NCBI GenBank assembly: GCA_964581885.1
Contig: CAZOPS010000008.1
Location: 1 to 23,677 of the forward strand
Reading direction: 5' to 3'
Source of the DNA: JAYEID01 sp964581885
Lineage (GTDB): Bacteria; Patescibacteriota; WWE3; JAUXAW01; JAYEID01
DNA length: 23,677 nucleotides
Of the stretch, positions 7,138 to 15,650 are shown in pieces. Under the pieces are notes generated by a model. It worked only from the letters and a program-made list of their open reading frames with translations, was not told where the DNA came from and ran no database searches. Position numbers and translations under genes: made by a program. How positions within the stretch are numbered: the first letter of the stretch is position 1; the number at the start of each line of letters is the position of its first letter.

Positions 7138-8181
7138 ATGCTAGGATTAGCGGGTAAGGCGATATTTATGTCTAAACTTTTCAGGGTTATAATTTTATCT
7201 TTTTTATTGGTTCCTATACTGTTTTTTGGGGGACGCTTCTACTATCAGGCCGCGTTGAATCGAGAAGCGCAGATAGATGCCCCAATTACTATTACCATTG
7301 AGCCTGGTATGGGTATATCTGAGATTGCTAGCCTGTTGAGAGACGAAAGTTTAATCAATTCCGAAGTTCTGTTTAAGATTTATGTAAAACTTAATAACTT
7401 AAGTGCGCGGCTAGAGGCGGGTGAATATGAAATACCTCCTGGTTTAAATTTGAAAGAGCTTGTTGGGTTACTCCAACACGGGACATTTGATGTGAAGCTC
7501 ACCTTTTTGGAGGGTTGGCGTCGGGAACAGATGGCCGCTTATTTGAAAAAAGGTCCCCAGGCTGATAAATTGGAAAACATCTCCGGTGATGAATTTTTGG
7601 GGCTTACGGAAAATAAAGAAGGCTACTTGTTTCCAGAAACGTATCACGTTCCACGAAGTACTAGTACAAAAGACTTAGTGGATTTGATGCAAGCAACTTT
7701 TGTTGAAAAGGTTGAAAGTAAATTTAAGGACCAAGCTTCGAAAACAGGTTTGTCATTTCAGGAAGTTATTGTTTTGGCTTCGATAGTGGAAAGAGAAGTA
7801 CCTTCTGATGAGGACCGTCCAAAGGTTGCGGGCATTTTGATTAAAAGGTTGAGGAATAACTGGCCGTTGGAAGCAGATGCAACTGTTCAGTATGCAATGG
7901 CAACCCTCGGGTGTGGTGCGGGTAGCTTGGAGTGTGATAATTGGTGGCCAAACTACCTGACAAAAGATGACCTGCAGCTGGATAATCCTTACAACACTAG
8001 GAAGAATAAGGGCCTCCCTCCTACTCCCATCTGCAATTCGAGTCTTGGTTCTATCCAGGCAGTAGTTAGTTATGAACAGTCACCTTATTGGTTTTATCTA
8101 TCTGATAAAGAAGGCAATACTTATTACTCCAAAACGCTTGACGAGCACCAGCAGAAAGTGATAAAGTACTTGAGCGGCTAA
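7138..8181 (+). CDS. mltG: Endolytic murein transglycosylase MltG (YceG-like)
   Basis: MltG is a membrane-anchored lytic transglycosylase that cuts nascent peptidoglycan strands and sets glycan length. A single N-terminal transmembrane segment at about residues 14-32 (VIILSFLLVPILFFGG) leaves the enzyme outside the membrane. A LysM-like subdomain follows (ITIEPGMGISEIASLL...). The catalytic region holds LASIVEREV, whose glutamate at residue 218 is the expected catalytic acid, and the signature NPYNTRKNKGLPPTPICN near the end. At 347 residues from the first ATG it is of normal length. The start is uncertain: ATG 7168 would give 337 residues, also compatible with the topology. A strong terminator follows, so it is probably monocistronic. 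Confidence 0.93.
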   Translation: MLGLAGKAIFMSKLFRVIILSFLLVPILFFGGRFYYQAALNREAQIDAPITITIEPGMGISEIASLLRDESLINSEVLFKIYVKLNNLSARLEAGEYEIPPGLNLKELVGLLQHGTFDVKLTFLEGWRREQMAAYLKKGPQADKLENISGDEFLGLTENKEGYLFPETYHVPRSTSTKDLVDLMQATFVEKVESKFKDQASKTGLSFQEVIVLASIVEREVPSDEDRPKVAGILIKRLRNNWPLEADATVQYAMATLGCGAGSLECDNWWPNYLTKDDLQLDNPYNTRKNKGLPPTPICNSSLGSIQAVVSYEQSPYWFYLSDKEGNTYYSKTLDEHQQKVIKYLSG

Positions 8182-8237
8182 AGGTTATTCCTTGCTGAGC
8201 TAGGTAAATATTTTATGTTTAATAGGTGGCCGAACGG

Positions 8238-8266
8238 GCGCAAACCTGATTTGCGCTTGCTTTTTT
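8238..8266 (+). terminator. Intrinsic terminator after mltG
   Basis: GCGCAAA (8238-8244) pairs perfectly with TTTGCGC (8250-8256) across a 5-nt loop and is followed by TTGC and six T residues. It sits about 57 bp after the mltG stop and separates it from rpoB. Confidence 0.85.
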
Positions 8267-8267
8267 A

Positions 8268-8297
8268 TTGTTTACTCTAGGGAAACCTATTTGTAGT
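8268..8297 (+). promoter_or_regulatory. Weak candidate promoter of rpoB
   Basis: TTGTTT at 8268-8273 and TGTAGT at 8292-8297 are separated by 18 bp, directly after the mltG terminator. It is the best match I found in the short space before rpoB, but both boxes are imperfect. Confidence 0.3.
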
Positions 8298-8332
8298 TTC
8301 GGAATTATCTTAGACAGAACAAACTCCTCCAC

Positions 8333-11300
8333 ATGCGGCATTATTTTGACGAAAAAAGAAGTATCCTGCCTCTTCCGGATTTAACTTCTCACCAAAGTGA
8401 TTCTTTTTCCTGGTTTAGGGAAGAAGGTATTGCAGAAATATTAGAAGAAATTAACCCCATTGAAGACCAAACAGGGCGAGGGTGGAAGCTTTACTTTGAG
8501 GATCCCCGATTTGAAGAGCCTGAAGTAAACGCGCAAGAAGCAATGAAGCGCGGTCTTGTTTATTCCTCGCCTTGGTATTTAACAGCGCGCTTAGTTGAGG
8601 AGGAAAGTGGGAAGGAAAAGAAGAAAGAGATTTTTATGGGAGATTTTCCCAAGATGACGGAGCGAGGTACTTTTATTATTAATGGTGTGGAGCGTGTGGT
8701 TGTAGGTCAGCTTACTCGCTCGGAGGGTGTCCATTTTTCAGGCGAGATAAATCCTTCTACAGGTAATAACTTAACTACTATTAAGGTGATTCCTAAAAAC
8801 GGTGCGTGGCTAGAATTTTCGACTTATAAGAGAGATGAGCTTGTAGTGTCTGTTAATAGAAGTCGGAAGTTTCCTGTCACTACGCTACTTCGTGCTTTTG
8901 GTGTTGGTAATGATAAGGAAATGCTGGAGATATTTGATGATGTAGATACCGACCCCAACCGCAAGTTTATTCCAACAACACTCGAGGCTGACGGAACTTC
9001 TAATTACGAAGAGGCAATTTTAGAATTATTCAGGAAAGTTCGTCCTGGGGAGCGCGTAATTTTGAAAAATGCTGAAGAGTTGTTTACGCAGATGTTTAGG
9101 GACCCACAGCGTTTTGATTTGGGAGCGCCGGGGCGGTTTTTACTTAACCAGCGTCTGGGGCTTGACTATCCGTTGGATACCGATCGTTATCGGCTTTTGA
9201 CAAAAGAGGATCTTGTCCAAATTGTGGAGAGAATGATTCAGTTAAACAATGGCGAGGGTGAGTATATTGATACAGATCATCTTAGTAATAGACGGGTAAA
9301 AAGGATTGGGGAGTTAGCGCAAGCTCAGCTACGCACGGGGTTCTTGCAAATGTCGAGAAATATTCAAGGTCGGATGAGTGTTCAACCTCGCGGTGCGTTT
9401 CCATCTCCAAAGAAACTTATTTCGGCTCGCCCTGTAAGTGCACGAATTCTTAGTTTTTATGCTTCAAGTCAACTAGCTCAGTTTCATGATCAGAATAACC
9501 CCTTGGCCTTTCTTTCTCACCTTAGGCGTCTTACAGTAAAGGGTCCTGGTGGACTTACTCAGCGGAGTGCTTCTATTTCTGTTCGAGATGTCCACCCCTC
9601 GCACTACGGGAGAATTTGTCCCATTGAAACTCCCGAAGGAGCTAATATTGGATTCACTACCCACTTGGCTCTATACGCGAGAATTAATGATTTGGGCTTT
9701 CTTGAAGCGCCTTACCGGAAGGTTGTTGAGGAGGAGAAGGGGATGAAAGTAACAGATGATATTGAGTACCTTCCTGCCTGGGAGGAGGAAAAACATTTTA
9801 TTACCAGTGCTTCAGTTGAAATTGATGACAATGGATACATTGTTTCTGAACGAGTTCCGCTTCGGAAAGAGGCCCGGTTCTTTTCAGGATCGAGAGATCT
9901 AGTTGAGTATATTGATATCACTCCTACTCAGTTGGTTGGTGCTGCTGCTTCTAGCATTCCATTCCTATCCCACGATGACCCTAACCGAGCTTTGATGGCT
10001 TCCAACATGTCGCGTCAGGCTGTTCCTTTAATCAAGCCGGAAACTCCTATTGTAGGCACAGGATTAGAACAGGATTTAGCTCGCAATTCAGGTGCTATGG
10101 CTATTGCACGAAGCAAGGGTGAGGTGATTTACGTAGATTCTAAGCAGATTAAGGTACAGACTAAGGATGGTATTGAAGAGTATGAGCTGACCAAGTTTAA
10201 AAAATCTAATAACGATACTTGCTTGAATCAAGTGCCCCGGGTTTCTGTTGGCGATAAAGTTAAGAAAGGAGACTTACTCGCAGACGGATCTTCTACTGAC
10301 TACGGAGAGTTGGCGTTAGGAACTAATTTGAAAATTGCGTACGTCTCTTTTAAGGGACTAAACTACGAGGATGCTTTTGTAGTTTCTCGCCGTTTGGTAG
10401 AAGAGGATGTTCTTACTTCTGTTCATATTTCCGAGTATGAAACTTCTGTTTTGGAAACTAAGCTAGGGCCGGAGCAAGTGACTAGGGATATACCCAATGT
10501 TTCTGAGGAAGCACTTCGTAATTTAAGAGAGGATGGAGTTGTGGCTGTTGGTTCAGAGGTTAAGTCTGGGGATATTTTGGTGGGTAAGATTGCGCCTAAA
10601 GGAGAAAGTGAGCTTTCTGCGGAGGAACGGCTACTTCGGTCTATTTTTGGTGAGAGAGCTCGCGATGTTCGAGATAATTCTTTGCGAATGCCTCATGGTG
10701 CTTATGGTACTGTGGTTGGGATAAAAATATTAACTGATGAAAGTTCTGATTTAGAACCAGGGGTATTACGGAAAATTCAGGTTAAGGTTGCACAAAGAAG
10801 AAAATTGGCTGTGGGGGATAAATTGGTTGGAAAACACGGTAATAAGGGTGTAGTTGCTGCGATTTGGCCAGAAGAGGATATGCCATATTTGGAGGATGGT
10901 ACACCCGTGGACATCATTATGAGCTCCTGTTCTGTTATTTCCCGAATGAATACTGGCCAGTTGTTGGAGACTCATCTTGGTGCTGCTGGCGCAGAGTTGG
11001 GTAAGAGTTATGCTATACCACCTTTTTCTAAATTTGATCCAGATCAGCTTCGTGCTGAGCTTAAGGCTGCAGATCTTTCTGAGGATGGTAAGCAGGTTCT
11101 TTATGATGGATTTACAGGTGATGCATTTGAACAGAGGGTAGTAGTGGGTAACGCTTACATTTTGAAGCTGGAGCACTTGGTTGAGGATAAAATGCATGCA
11201 CGTTCGACAGGACCTTATGCGCTTATTACTCAGCAGCCCCTAGGTGGTAAGGCACAATTTGGCGGCCAGCGGTTTGGTGAAATGGAGGTTTGGGCTTTGG

Positions 11301-11506
11301 AGGCGTATAGTGCTGCAGAAATGTTGCACGAGATGTTGACTATAAAATCTGACGATATAGTTGGTCGCGGTCGTGCGTATAAGGCACTAATTCAAGGTCA
11401 AGAAGTTCCAGATCCAACCCTACCCGAATCCTTTAAGCTCTTGGTTAGAGAGTTGAACGGCTTGGGTTTGAATATTGAAGGCGTAGGTAAGGGTGAAATT
11501 GAGTAA
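8333..11506 (+). CDS. rpoB: DNA-directed RNA polymerase beta subunit
   Basis: RpoB is the catalytic beta subunit of RNA polymerase. The 1057-residue protein is compact compared with the 1342-residue E. coli subunit. The rifampicin-pocket segment begins SSQLAQFHDQNNPL at residue 378 and continues to KGPGGLTQ. Next comes YGRICPIETPEGANIGF. Near the C-terminus are KLAVGDKLVGKHGNKG, the MHARSTGPYALITQQPLGGKAQFGGQRFGEMEVWALEAYSA segment and DDIVGRGRAYKAL. Several pocket residues differ from E. coli (see findings). No rplJL genes precede it: mltG and a terminator do. No Shine-Dalgarno is present. rpoC follows 112 bp later. Confidence 0.97.
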   Translation: MRHYFDEKRSILPLPDLTSHQSDSFSWFREEGIAEILEEINPIEDQTGRGWKLYFEDPRFEEPEVNAQEAMKRGLVYSSPWYLTARLVEEESGKEKKKEIFMGDFPKMTERGTFIINGVERVVVGQLTRSEGVHFSGEINPSTGNNLTTIKVIPKNGAWLEFSTYKRDELVVSVNRSRKFPVTTLLRAFGVGNDKEMLEIFDDVDTDPNRKFIPTTLEADGTSNYEEAILELFRKVRPGERVILKNAEELFTQMFRDPQRFDLGAPGRFLLNQRLGLDYPLDTDRYRLLTKEDLVQIVERMIQLNNGEGEYIDTDHLSNRRVKRIGELAQAQLRTGFLQMSRNIQGRMSVQPRGAFPSPKKLISARPVSARILSFYASSQLAQFHDQNNPLAFLSHLRRLTVKGPGGLTQRSASISVRDVHPSHYGRICPIETPEGANIGFTTHLALYARINDLGFLEAPYRKVVEEEKGMKVTDDIEYLPAWEEEKHFITSASVEIDDNGYIVSERVPLRKEARFFSGSRDLVEYIDITPTQLVGAAASSIPFLSHDDPNRALMASNMSRQAVPLIKPETPIVGTGLEQDLARNSGAMAIARSKGEVIYVDSKQIKVQTKDGIEEYELTKFKKSNNDTCLNQVPRVSVGDKVKKGDLLADGSSTDYGELALGTNLKIAYVSFKGLNYEDAFVVSRRLVEEDVLTSVHISEYETSVLETKLGPEQVTRDIPNVSEEALRNLREDGVVAVGSEVKSGDILVGKIAPKGESELSAEERLLRSIFGERARDVRDNSLRMPHGAYGTVVGIKILTDESSDLEPGVLRKIQVKVAQRRKLAVGDKLVGKHGNKGVVAAIWPEEDMPYLEDGTPVDIIMSSCSVISRMNTGQLLETHLGAAGAELGKSYAIPPFSKFDPDQLRAELKAADLSEDGKQVLYDGFTGDAFEQRVVVGNAYILKLEHLVEDKMHARSTGPYALITQQPLGGKAQFGGQRFGEMEVWALEAYSAAEMLHEMLTIKSDDIVGRGRAYKALIQGQEVPDPTLPESFKLLVRELNGLGLNIEGVGKGEIE

Positions 11507-11546
11507 GCGCGTTAACTTTTTTGTGAGGTTTAGTTTCTAAGCGTCC

Positions 11547-11558
11547 GAGCAGCTGCTC
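11547..11558. repeat. 12-bp perfect palindrome in the rpoB-rpoC spacer
   Basis: GAGCAGCTGCTC reads the same on both strands. It lies 41 bp after rpoB and upstream of the candidate rpoC promoter. It might be a protein site or a short hairpin; there is no T-tract. Confidence 0.5.
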
Positions 11559-11580
11559 ACCTCTGATTGACAACTAGTAA

Positions 11581-11609
11581 TTGATTACTGGTTACTGAAT
11601 ACTGATAAC
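11581..11609 (+). promoter_or_regulatory. Candidate promoter of rpoC within a low-complexity island
   Basis: TTGATT (11581-11586) and GATAAC (11604-11609) are 17 bp apart. Transcription would begin near 11616, about 3 nt before the rpoC ATG. Both boxes are made of an ATTACTGGTTACTGAATACTG-like low-complexity string (about 11571-11616), so the promoter may be a by-product of the repeat. Confidence 0.4.
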
Positions 11610-11618
11610 TGGTTAATT

Positions 11619-14600
11619 ATGCCAAACGATTTGTCACAGTTTGAAAAATTTGATGCATTGAAAATAACTTTGGCTAGTCCACAGAAGATCCGTTCTTGGT
11701 CTCATGGGGAGGTAACAGAGCCAGAGACGATTAACTATCGGACTTTCCGGGCAGAAAAAGACGGCCTATTTTGCGAGAAAATTTTTGGGCCAACTAAGGA
11801 TTTTGAGTGCTACTGTGGGAAGTATAAAAAGATTCGCTTTAAAGGTGTTATTTGCGATAAGTGTGGAGTTGAGGTTACTCGGAGGAAAGTACGCCGGGAG
11901 CGTATGGGTCATATTGAGCTTGCCTCACCTTGTGGGCATGTATGGTTTTTTGGCACAGTGCCTTCGAAAATGGCGCGACTCTTGGGTATGCGTTCTCGGG
12001 ATCTTAAAGCAGTTATTTATTACTCAAAGTATTTGATTTTGAATGTAGATGAAAAGGGAAAGGAGGAAGTTATTGCGGTGTTGGAGGAAGATTTGGAAAA
12101 GGAAGAGAAGCAGCTTCGCGAGGAGATCGAGACGGAGATCGAAAAAATTGAAGAACAGATTGAAGAAAAAGCAGGTGAAGCGGAAGATGAGAAGGAAAGG
12201 GAGGAAATTCTCTTTTCGGGGCGGAAGGAAATTGCCCAGCTGCGTGATGATTTGGTTACTAAGAGAAATAATTTAGAAAAAAAGTACGATGTTCTTTCAA
12301 CCCACCTTCAGGAGGTTGAACCCCTATCTGTTATTGGTGAGGCCGAGTACCGAAGTTTGCAAAAGTATTTAGATAAGTTTGCGCAAGCTGGAATTGGCGC
12401 GCCAGGGGTGAGACGTGTATTAGAGGATTTAGATACAGAAAAAATTGTAGAGGAGCTACGAGAAAAGTTAAGAGAAACCGGTTCTAAGAGTAAGCGAAAG
12501 AAATATACTCGACGCTTGAAGGTAGTGGAGCAATTCAACCGTTCCGATGTAGAACCAGCGTGGATGATTTTGGACGTTTTGCCGGTAATCCCTCCTGAGC
12601 TACGGCCAATGGTTCAACTGGAAGGTGGTCGGTTTGCTACTTCTGACCTAAACGATCTTTACCGGGCTGTAATAAACCGAAACAACAGGTTGAAAGAGCT
12701 GTTGGAGTTGGGAGCTCCGGAACTTATTTTGAAAAACGAGCGAAGAATGCTTCAGGAGGCAGTAGATGCTTTGATTGATAGCAGCCGCTCCCGCCGGCGC
12801 CGCTACCGTGGACAGAAGAAGCTTCGATCCCTTTCTGATCTTATTAAGGGTAAGCAGGGGCGGTTTAGGAGAAACTTACTTGGTAAGCGGGTAGACTATT
12901 CTGGCCGTTCAGTTATTGTAGTTGGTCCTGAGCTTAAGGTTTCAGAGTGTGGTGTACCCAAGGAAATGGCTTTAGAGCTCTTTAAACCCATGGTTATTAG
13001 AGAGGTATTAGCAGAAGGGTTAGCACCTAATGTGAAAATGGCTAAAGAGTTTATTAAGCAGGAGCCTCCTGAGGTGTGGGGTATTTTGGAGCGCGTAGTA
13101 GAGGGTTGGCCTGTTCTTTTGAATCGGGCGCCTACTCTGCACCGCTTGGGAATTTTAGCATTTTATCCCAAGCTTTTGGAGGGTAAAGCGTTGAGTATTC
13201 ATCCCTGCGTCTGTGCTGGTTACAATGCGGATTTTGATGGTGACCAGATGGCTGTTCACGTCCCCCTTTCTAAAGAAGCTAAGAGAGAAGCGGAGGAGAT
13301 TATGCTTTCTACAAAGAACCTTCTTAAGCCTGCATCGAGTAACCCTGTGGTAGCTCCTTCCAAGGATATGGTTTTGGGGTTGTATTGGCTAACAAGGGAC
13401 CGCGGGGGACTAGATGAGGAAAAGGTTTACCACTTGGAGGAAGCTAGAATTGCATGCGAGGAAGGCAATCTTAAGTTAAGGCAGCTTGCTAGGATTGAAA
13501 TTGGCGGGGTAGTTAGAGAGACTACAGTTGGTCGAGCTTTTGTGAATGAAATAATTCCTGACAGTTTGGGGTATATAAACAAGGTCATGGACAAAAATGT
13601 GGTGAAAGACATTTTAAATCGCTGTTTGGAAGAGGAGGGGGAGGAGCGGACTGTTCAGTTGGTGGATGATTTGAAATCCCTCGGATTTAGATATGCTACT
13701 GATTCGGGTATATCTATGGGTATTTTTGATACAGATGTACCGATTGACAAGCAAGAAAAAATTGAGAAAGCTGAGGAAAAGGTAGCGGAGATTGAACAAA
13801 ACTTCCGTCGGGGACTTTTGACTGAGGGGGAAACGCGACGGCTTTCCCAGGAAATATGGCTGGATTTGACTAATGAATTGGAAGAGGTTACTTGGAATTC
13901 GATGGGGAAGGAGAACCCTATGCGAATTTTGATTGAATCTGGTGCTCGCGGAGCTCGCGATCAGGTAAAGCAAATTTCGGGAATGAAGGGTTTGGTTGTT
14001 GATCCTACAGGTAAGATTGTTGAGTTGCCAACCAAATCAAATTATTTCGAAGGACTTTCCGAGTTTGAATATTTTGCTGGTGCTCGTGGTGCGCGTAAGG
14101 GCTTGGCTGATACTGCACTAAAGACTGCTGATGCTGGGTATCTTACTCGTCGTCTTGTAGATGTTTGTCAAGAAGTACTTGTGCGAGAGGAGGATTGTGG
14201 AACTCGGAAGGGTCTAAAAATTTCGCGCAACGATGGTGAGGAGTTTGGTAGCTTTGCCTCTCGGTTAGAAGGACGGTTAGCTGCTGACACAGTAAAAGAC
14301 CCGGAGGGGAATATTTTGGCCCGACGTAATGACTTAATAAATAAAGAAAAAGCAGAGAAGATTGCAGAGAACGGTCCGGAGAGTGTGTTGGCACGTTCTC
14401 CAATGACTTGCGAAACTCCTTATGGTGTTTGCCAGAAGTGCTATGGGTGGGATTTGGGTTGGCGACGTTTAGTTGAGTTTGGTTCTCCTGTTGGTGTTAT
14501 TGCTGCTCAGTCTATTGGAGAGCCTGGTACTCAGCTAACACTCCGGACCTTCCACTTTGGTGGTATTGCAAAAGAGGACATTACTCGGGGTTTGCCACGG

Positions 14601-15284
14601 GTTACTCAACTATTTGAGGCACGTACTCCTAAGGTTCTTGCAGCAATGACCGAGATCGGGGGGAAGGTAAGTGTTGAAGAATCAGAGGATGAGGGTACTG
14701 TTGTTACTATAACTTCTGAAGATGGTGAGTCTGAGGAGTACCGAATACCACCTACTCGGGAAGTTAGAGTTGATGATGGAGATGTTGTTCCTTCTGGTTA
14801 TGCTCTTTCCTCAGGTTATCTTGATCCTGAAGAAGTTCTAAAAACACTGGGCCTACAAGAGGCTCAAAAATATATGCTTTCTGAAATTAAGAAAGTTTAT
14901 GCTTCTCAAGGTGTAGATTTGGATGCAAAGCATGTTGAGGTTGTGCTCCGGCAAATGGTTTCTCAGGTTAAGGTTATTGAGGCTGGGGATACAGATTTGC
15001 TACCCGGCGAAGTTGTGTCGCGGGAGAGGTTTGCAAGGGAAAACGAACGGGTGGCTGAGGCTGGTGGAGAAAAGGCTGATGCCGAAAGGTTGATCCTTGG
15101 TATTACCAGAGTTTCACTAAATACTGAATCTTGGCTTTCTGCAGCATCTTTTCAATCAACTCGGAGAGTGCTTACTGATTCCGCAGTGGAAGGTGCAGTA
15201 GATATTTTGCGAGGGCTTAAGGAGAACGTAATTGTTGGGAAGAAAATTCCTGTTGAACCAGAGATGTATGTTGAGGAGGATTAG
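11619..15284 (+). CDS. rpoC: DNA-directed RNA polymerase beta' subunit
   Basis: RpoC supplies the Mg-binding active site of RNA polymerase. The 1221-residue protein has the N-terminal zinc site C64, C66, C79, C82. A highly charged coiled-coil insertion follows at about residues 150-215, rich in Glu and Lys. Next are GGRFATSDLNDLYRAVINRN, KGKQGRFRRNLLGKRVDYSG and the catalytic NADFDGDQMAVH (residues 536-547, with Mg ligands Asp538, Asp540 and Asp542). The bridge-helix region RGARDQVKQISGMKGL and a second cysteine cluster (CGTRKG, CETPYGVCQKC) come later. The trigger-loop region contains SIGEPGTQLTLRTFHFGG. All essential residues are present. A 366-bp structured spacer separates it from rpsL. 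Confidence 0.97.
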   Translation: MPNDLSQFEKFDALKITLASPQKIRSWSHGEVTEPETINYRTFRAEKDGLFCEKIFGPTKDFECYCGKYKKIRFKGVICDKCGVEVTRRKVRRERMGHIELASPCGHVWFFGTVPSKMARLLGMRSRDLKAVIYYSKYLILNVDEKGKEEVIAVLEEDLEKEEKQLREEIETEIEKIEEQIEEKAGEAEDEKEREEILFSGRKEIAQLRDDLVTKRNNLEKKYDVLSTHLQEVEPLSVIGEAEYRSLQKYLDKFAQAGIGAPGVRRVLEDLDTEKIVEELREKLRETGSKSKRKKYTRRLKVVEQFNRSDVEPAWMILDVLPVIPPELRPMVQLEGGRFATSDLNDLYRAVINRNNRLKELLELGAPELILKNERRMLQEAVDALIDSSRSRRRRYRGQKKLRSLSDLIKGKQGRFRRNLLGKRVDYSGRSVIVVGPELKVSECGVPKEMALELFKPMVIREVLAEGLAPNVKMAKEFIKQEPPEVWGILERVVEGWPVLLNRAPTLHRLGILAFYPKLLEGKALSIHPCVCAGYNADFDGDQMAVHVPLSKEAKREAEEIMLSTKNLLKPASSNPVVAPSKDMVLGLYWLTRDRGGLDEEKVYHLEEARIACEEGNLKLRQLARIEIGGVVRETTVGRAFVNEIIPDSLGYINKVMDKNVVKDILNRCLEEEGEERTVQLVDDLKSLGFRYATDSGISMGIFDTDVPIDKQEKIEKAEEKVAEIEQNFRRGLLTEGETRRLSQEIWLDLTNELEEVTWNSMGKENPMRILIESGARGARDQVKQISGMKGLVVDPTGKIVELPTKSNYFEGLSEFEYFAGARGARKGLADTALKTADAGYLTRRLVDVCQEVLVREEDCGTRKGLKISRNDGEEFGSFASRLEGRLAADTVKDPEGNILARRNDLINKEKAEKIAENGPESVLARSPMTCETPYGVCQKCYGWDLGWRRLVEFGSPVGVIAAQSIGEPGTQLTLRTFHFGGIAKEDITRGLPRVTQLFEARTPKVLAAMTEIGGKVSVEESEDEGTVVTITSEDGESEEYRIPPTREVRVDDGDVVPSGYALSSGYLDPEEVLKTLGLQEAQKYMLSEIKKVYASQGVDLDAKHVEVVLRQMVSQVKVIEAGDTDLLPGEVVSRERFARENERVAEAGGEKADAERLILGITRVSLNTESWLSAASFQSTRRVLTDSAVEGAVDILRGLKENVIVGKKIPVEPEMYVEED

Positions 15285-15359
15285 ATTAGCCACGCCGGCC
15301 GCACGCGTTTCCGAAAGCCGTTCGCCTGGAAAGTGTTTACTGCCGCTGGCTCACTTAGG

Positions 15360-15415
15360 GAAAAATTTGCCTTTAGGTTGGGGTTAAACAGTAGTGGACC
15401 TTAAGCAAATTTTTC
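15360..15415 (+). terminator. Possible rpoC terminator
   Basis: GAAAAATTTGC (15360-15370) pairs perfectly with GCAAATTTTTC (15405-15415), whose own 3' arm supplies a T-run. The 34-nt loop is long and there is no separate T-tract, so the terminator role is plausible rather than certain. Confidence 0.45.
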
Positions 15416-15424
15416 TATGCTTTC

Positions 15425-15455
15425 GTAAACGGTACGCCTGCCGTGCCTAGTTTAC
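15425..15455 (+). other. Large hairpin in the rpsL leader region
   Basis: GTAAAC pairs with GTTTAC (15450-15455). Inside it GGTACG (15431-15436) pairs with CGTGCC (15442-15447) through one G-U wobble, closing a CCTGC loop. A 2-nt TA bulge separates the two helices on the 3' side. Confidence 0.6.
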
Positions 15456-15482
15456 AGGGTTATATAAAGTCTGCAAAAGTTT

Positions 15483-15577
15483 GGTAGATAAACAATTGTT
15501 TATCTACCGTTTATCAATTGCTTATCGTGAGGCCGTAAGGCCGAACATTTATCGTAGCTTCCGAGCTGCCTTTAACG
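15483..15577 (+). repeat. Modular hairpin element, copy A (rpsL leader)
   Basis: It starts with a perfect 26-bp palindrome at 15483-15508 (half-site GGTAGATAAACAA). It continues through GTTTATC and a GGCC-GTAA-GGCC hairpin (15531-15542). The linker CATTTATCG leads to a hairpin GTAGCT-TCCG-AGCTGC (15554-15569) and the linker CTTTAACG. The same order of parts appears before rplB at 22571-22675, so this is a dispersed repeat or regulatory RNA element. Confidence 0.75.
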
Positions 15578-15650
15578 AGATATTAATGCACTAACTTTTT
15601 AAATTTGCTAAGGTTTTTATTAATGGATAATTAGTGTTAGTATAAGTATT

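Larger units (their letters stand above)
15285..15650. other. Structured rpoC-rpsL spacer, no gene
   Basis: No coding region, tRNA or rRNA is evident. The stretch contains a TTTCC/GGAAA pair (about 15308-15332) and an 11-bp inverted repeat (15360-15370 with 15405-15415). A large hairpin lies at 15425-15455, a 26-bp perfect palindrome at 15483-15508, and a chain of small hairpins reaches 15577. The last 70 bp are AT-rich and probably hold the rpsL promoter, which I cannot place with confidence. TAGTAT at 15638-15643 is a possible -10 abutting the start. Confidence 0.7.

Noticed and set aside
8322..8332. CTCCTCC just before the rpoB start, resembling the anti-Shine-Dalgarno end of 16S rRNA
   Set aside because: It has the wrong polarity for a ribosome-binding site, and one short pyrimidine string in AT-rich DNA is easily chance.
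10766..11197. 143-codon minus-strand open frame inside rpoB
   Set aside because: It is a shadow of the rpoB frame with no family features; the plus-strand protein is strongly conserved here.
11571..11616. Possible CRISPR-like or direct-repeat array
   Set aside because: Units are short, degenerate and without regular spacers; no cas gene is near.
15285..15480. Possible tRNA or small structured RNA in the rpoC-rpsL spacer
   Set aside because: There are many stems, but no cloverleaf, T-loop consensus or acceptor pairing could be assembled.
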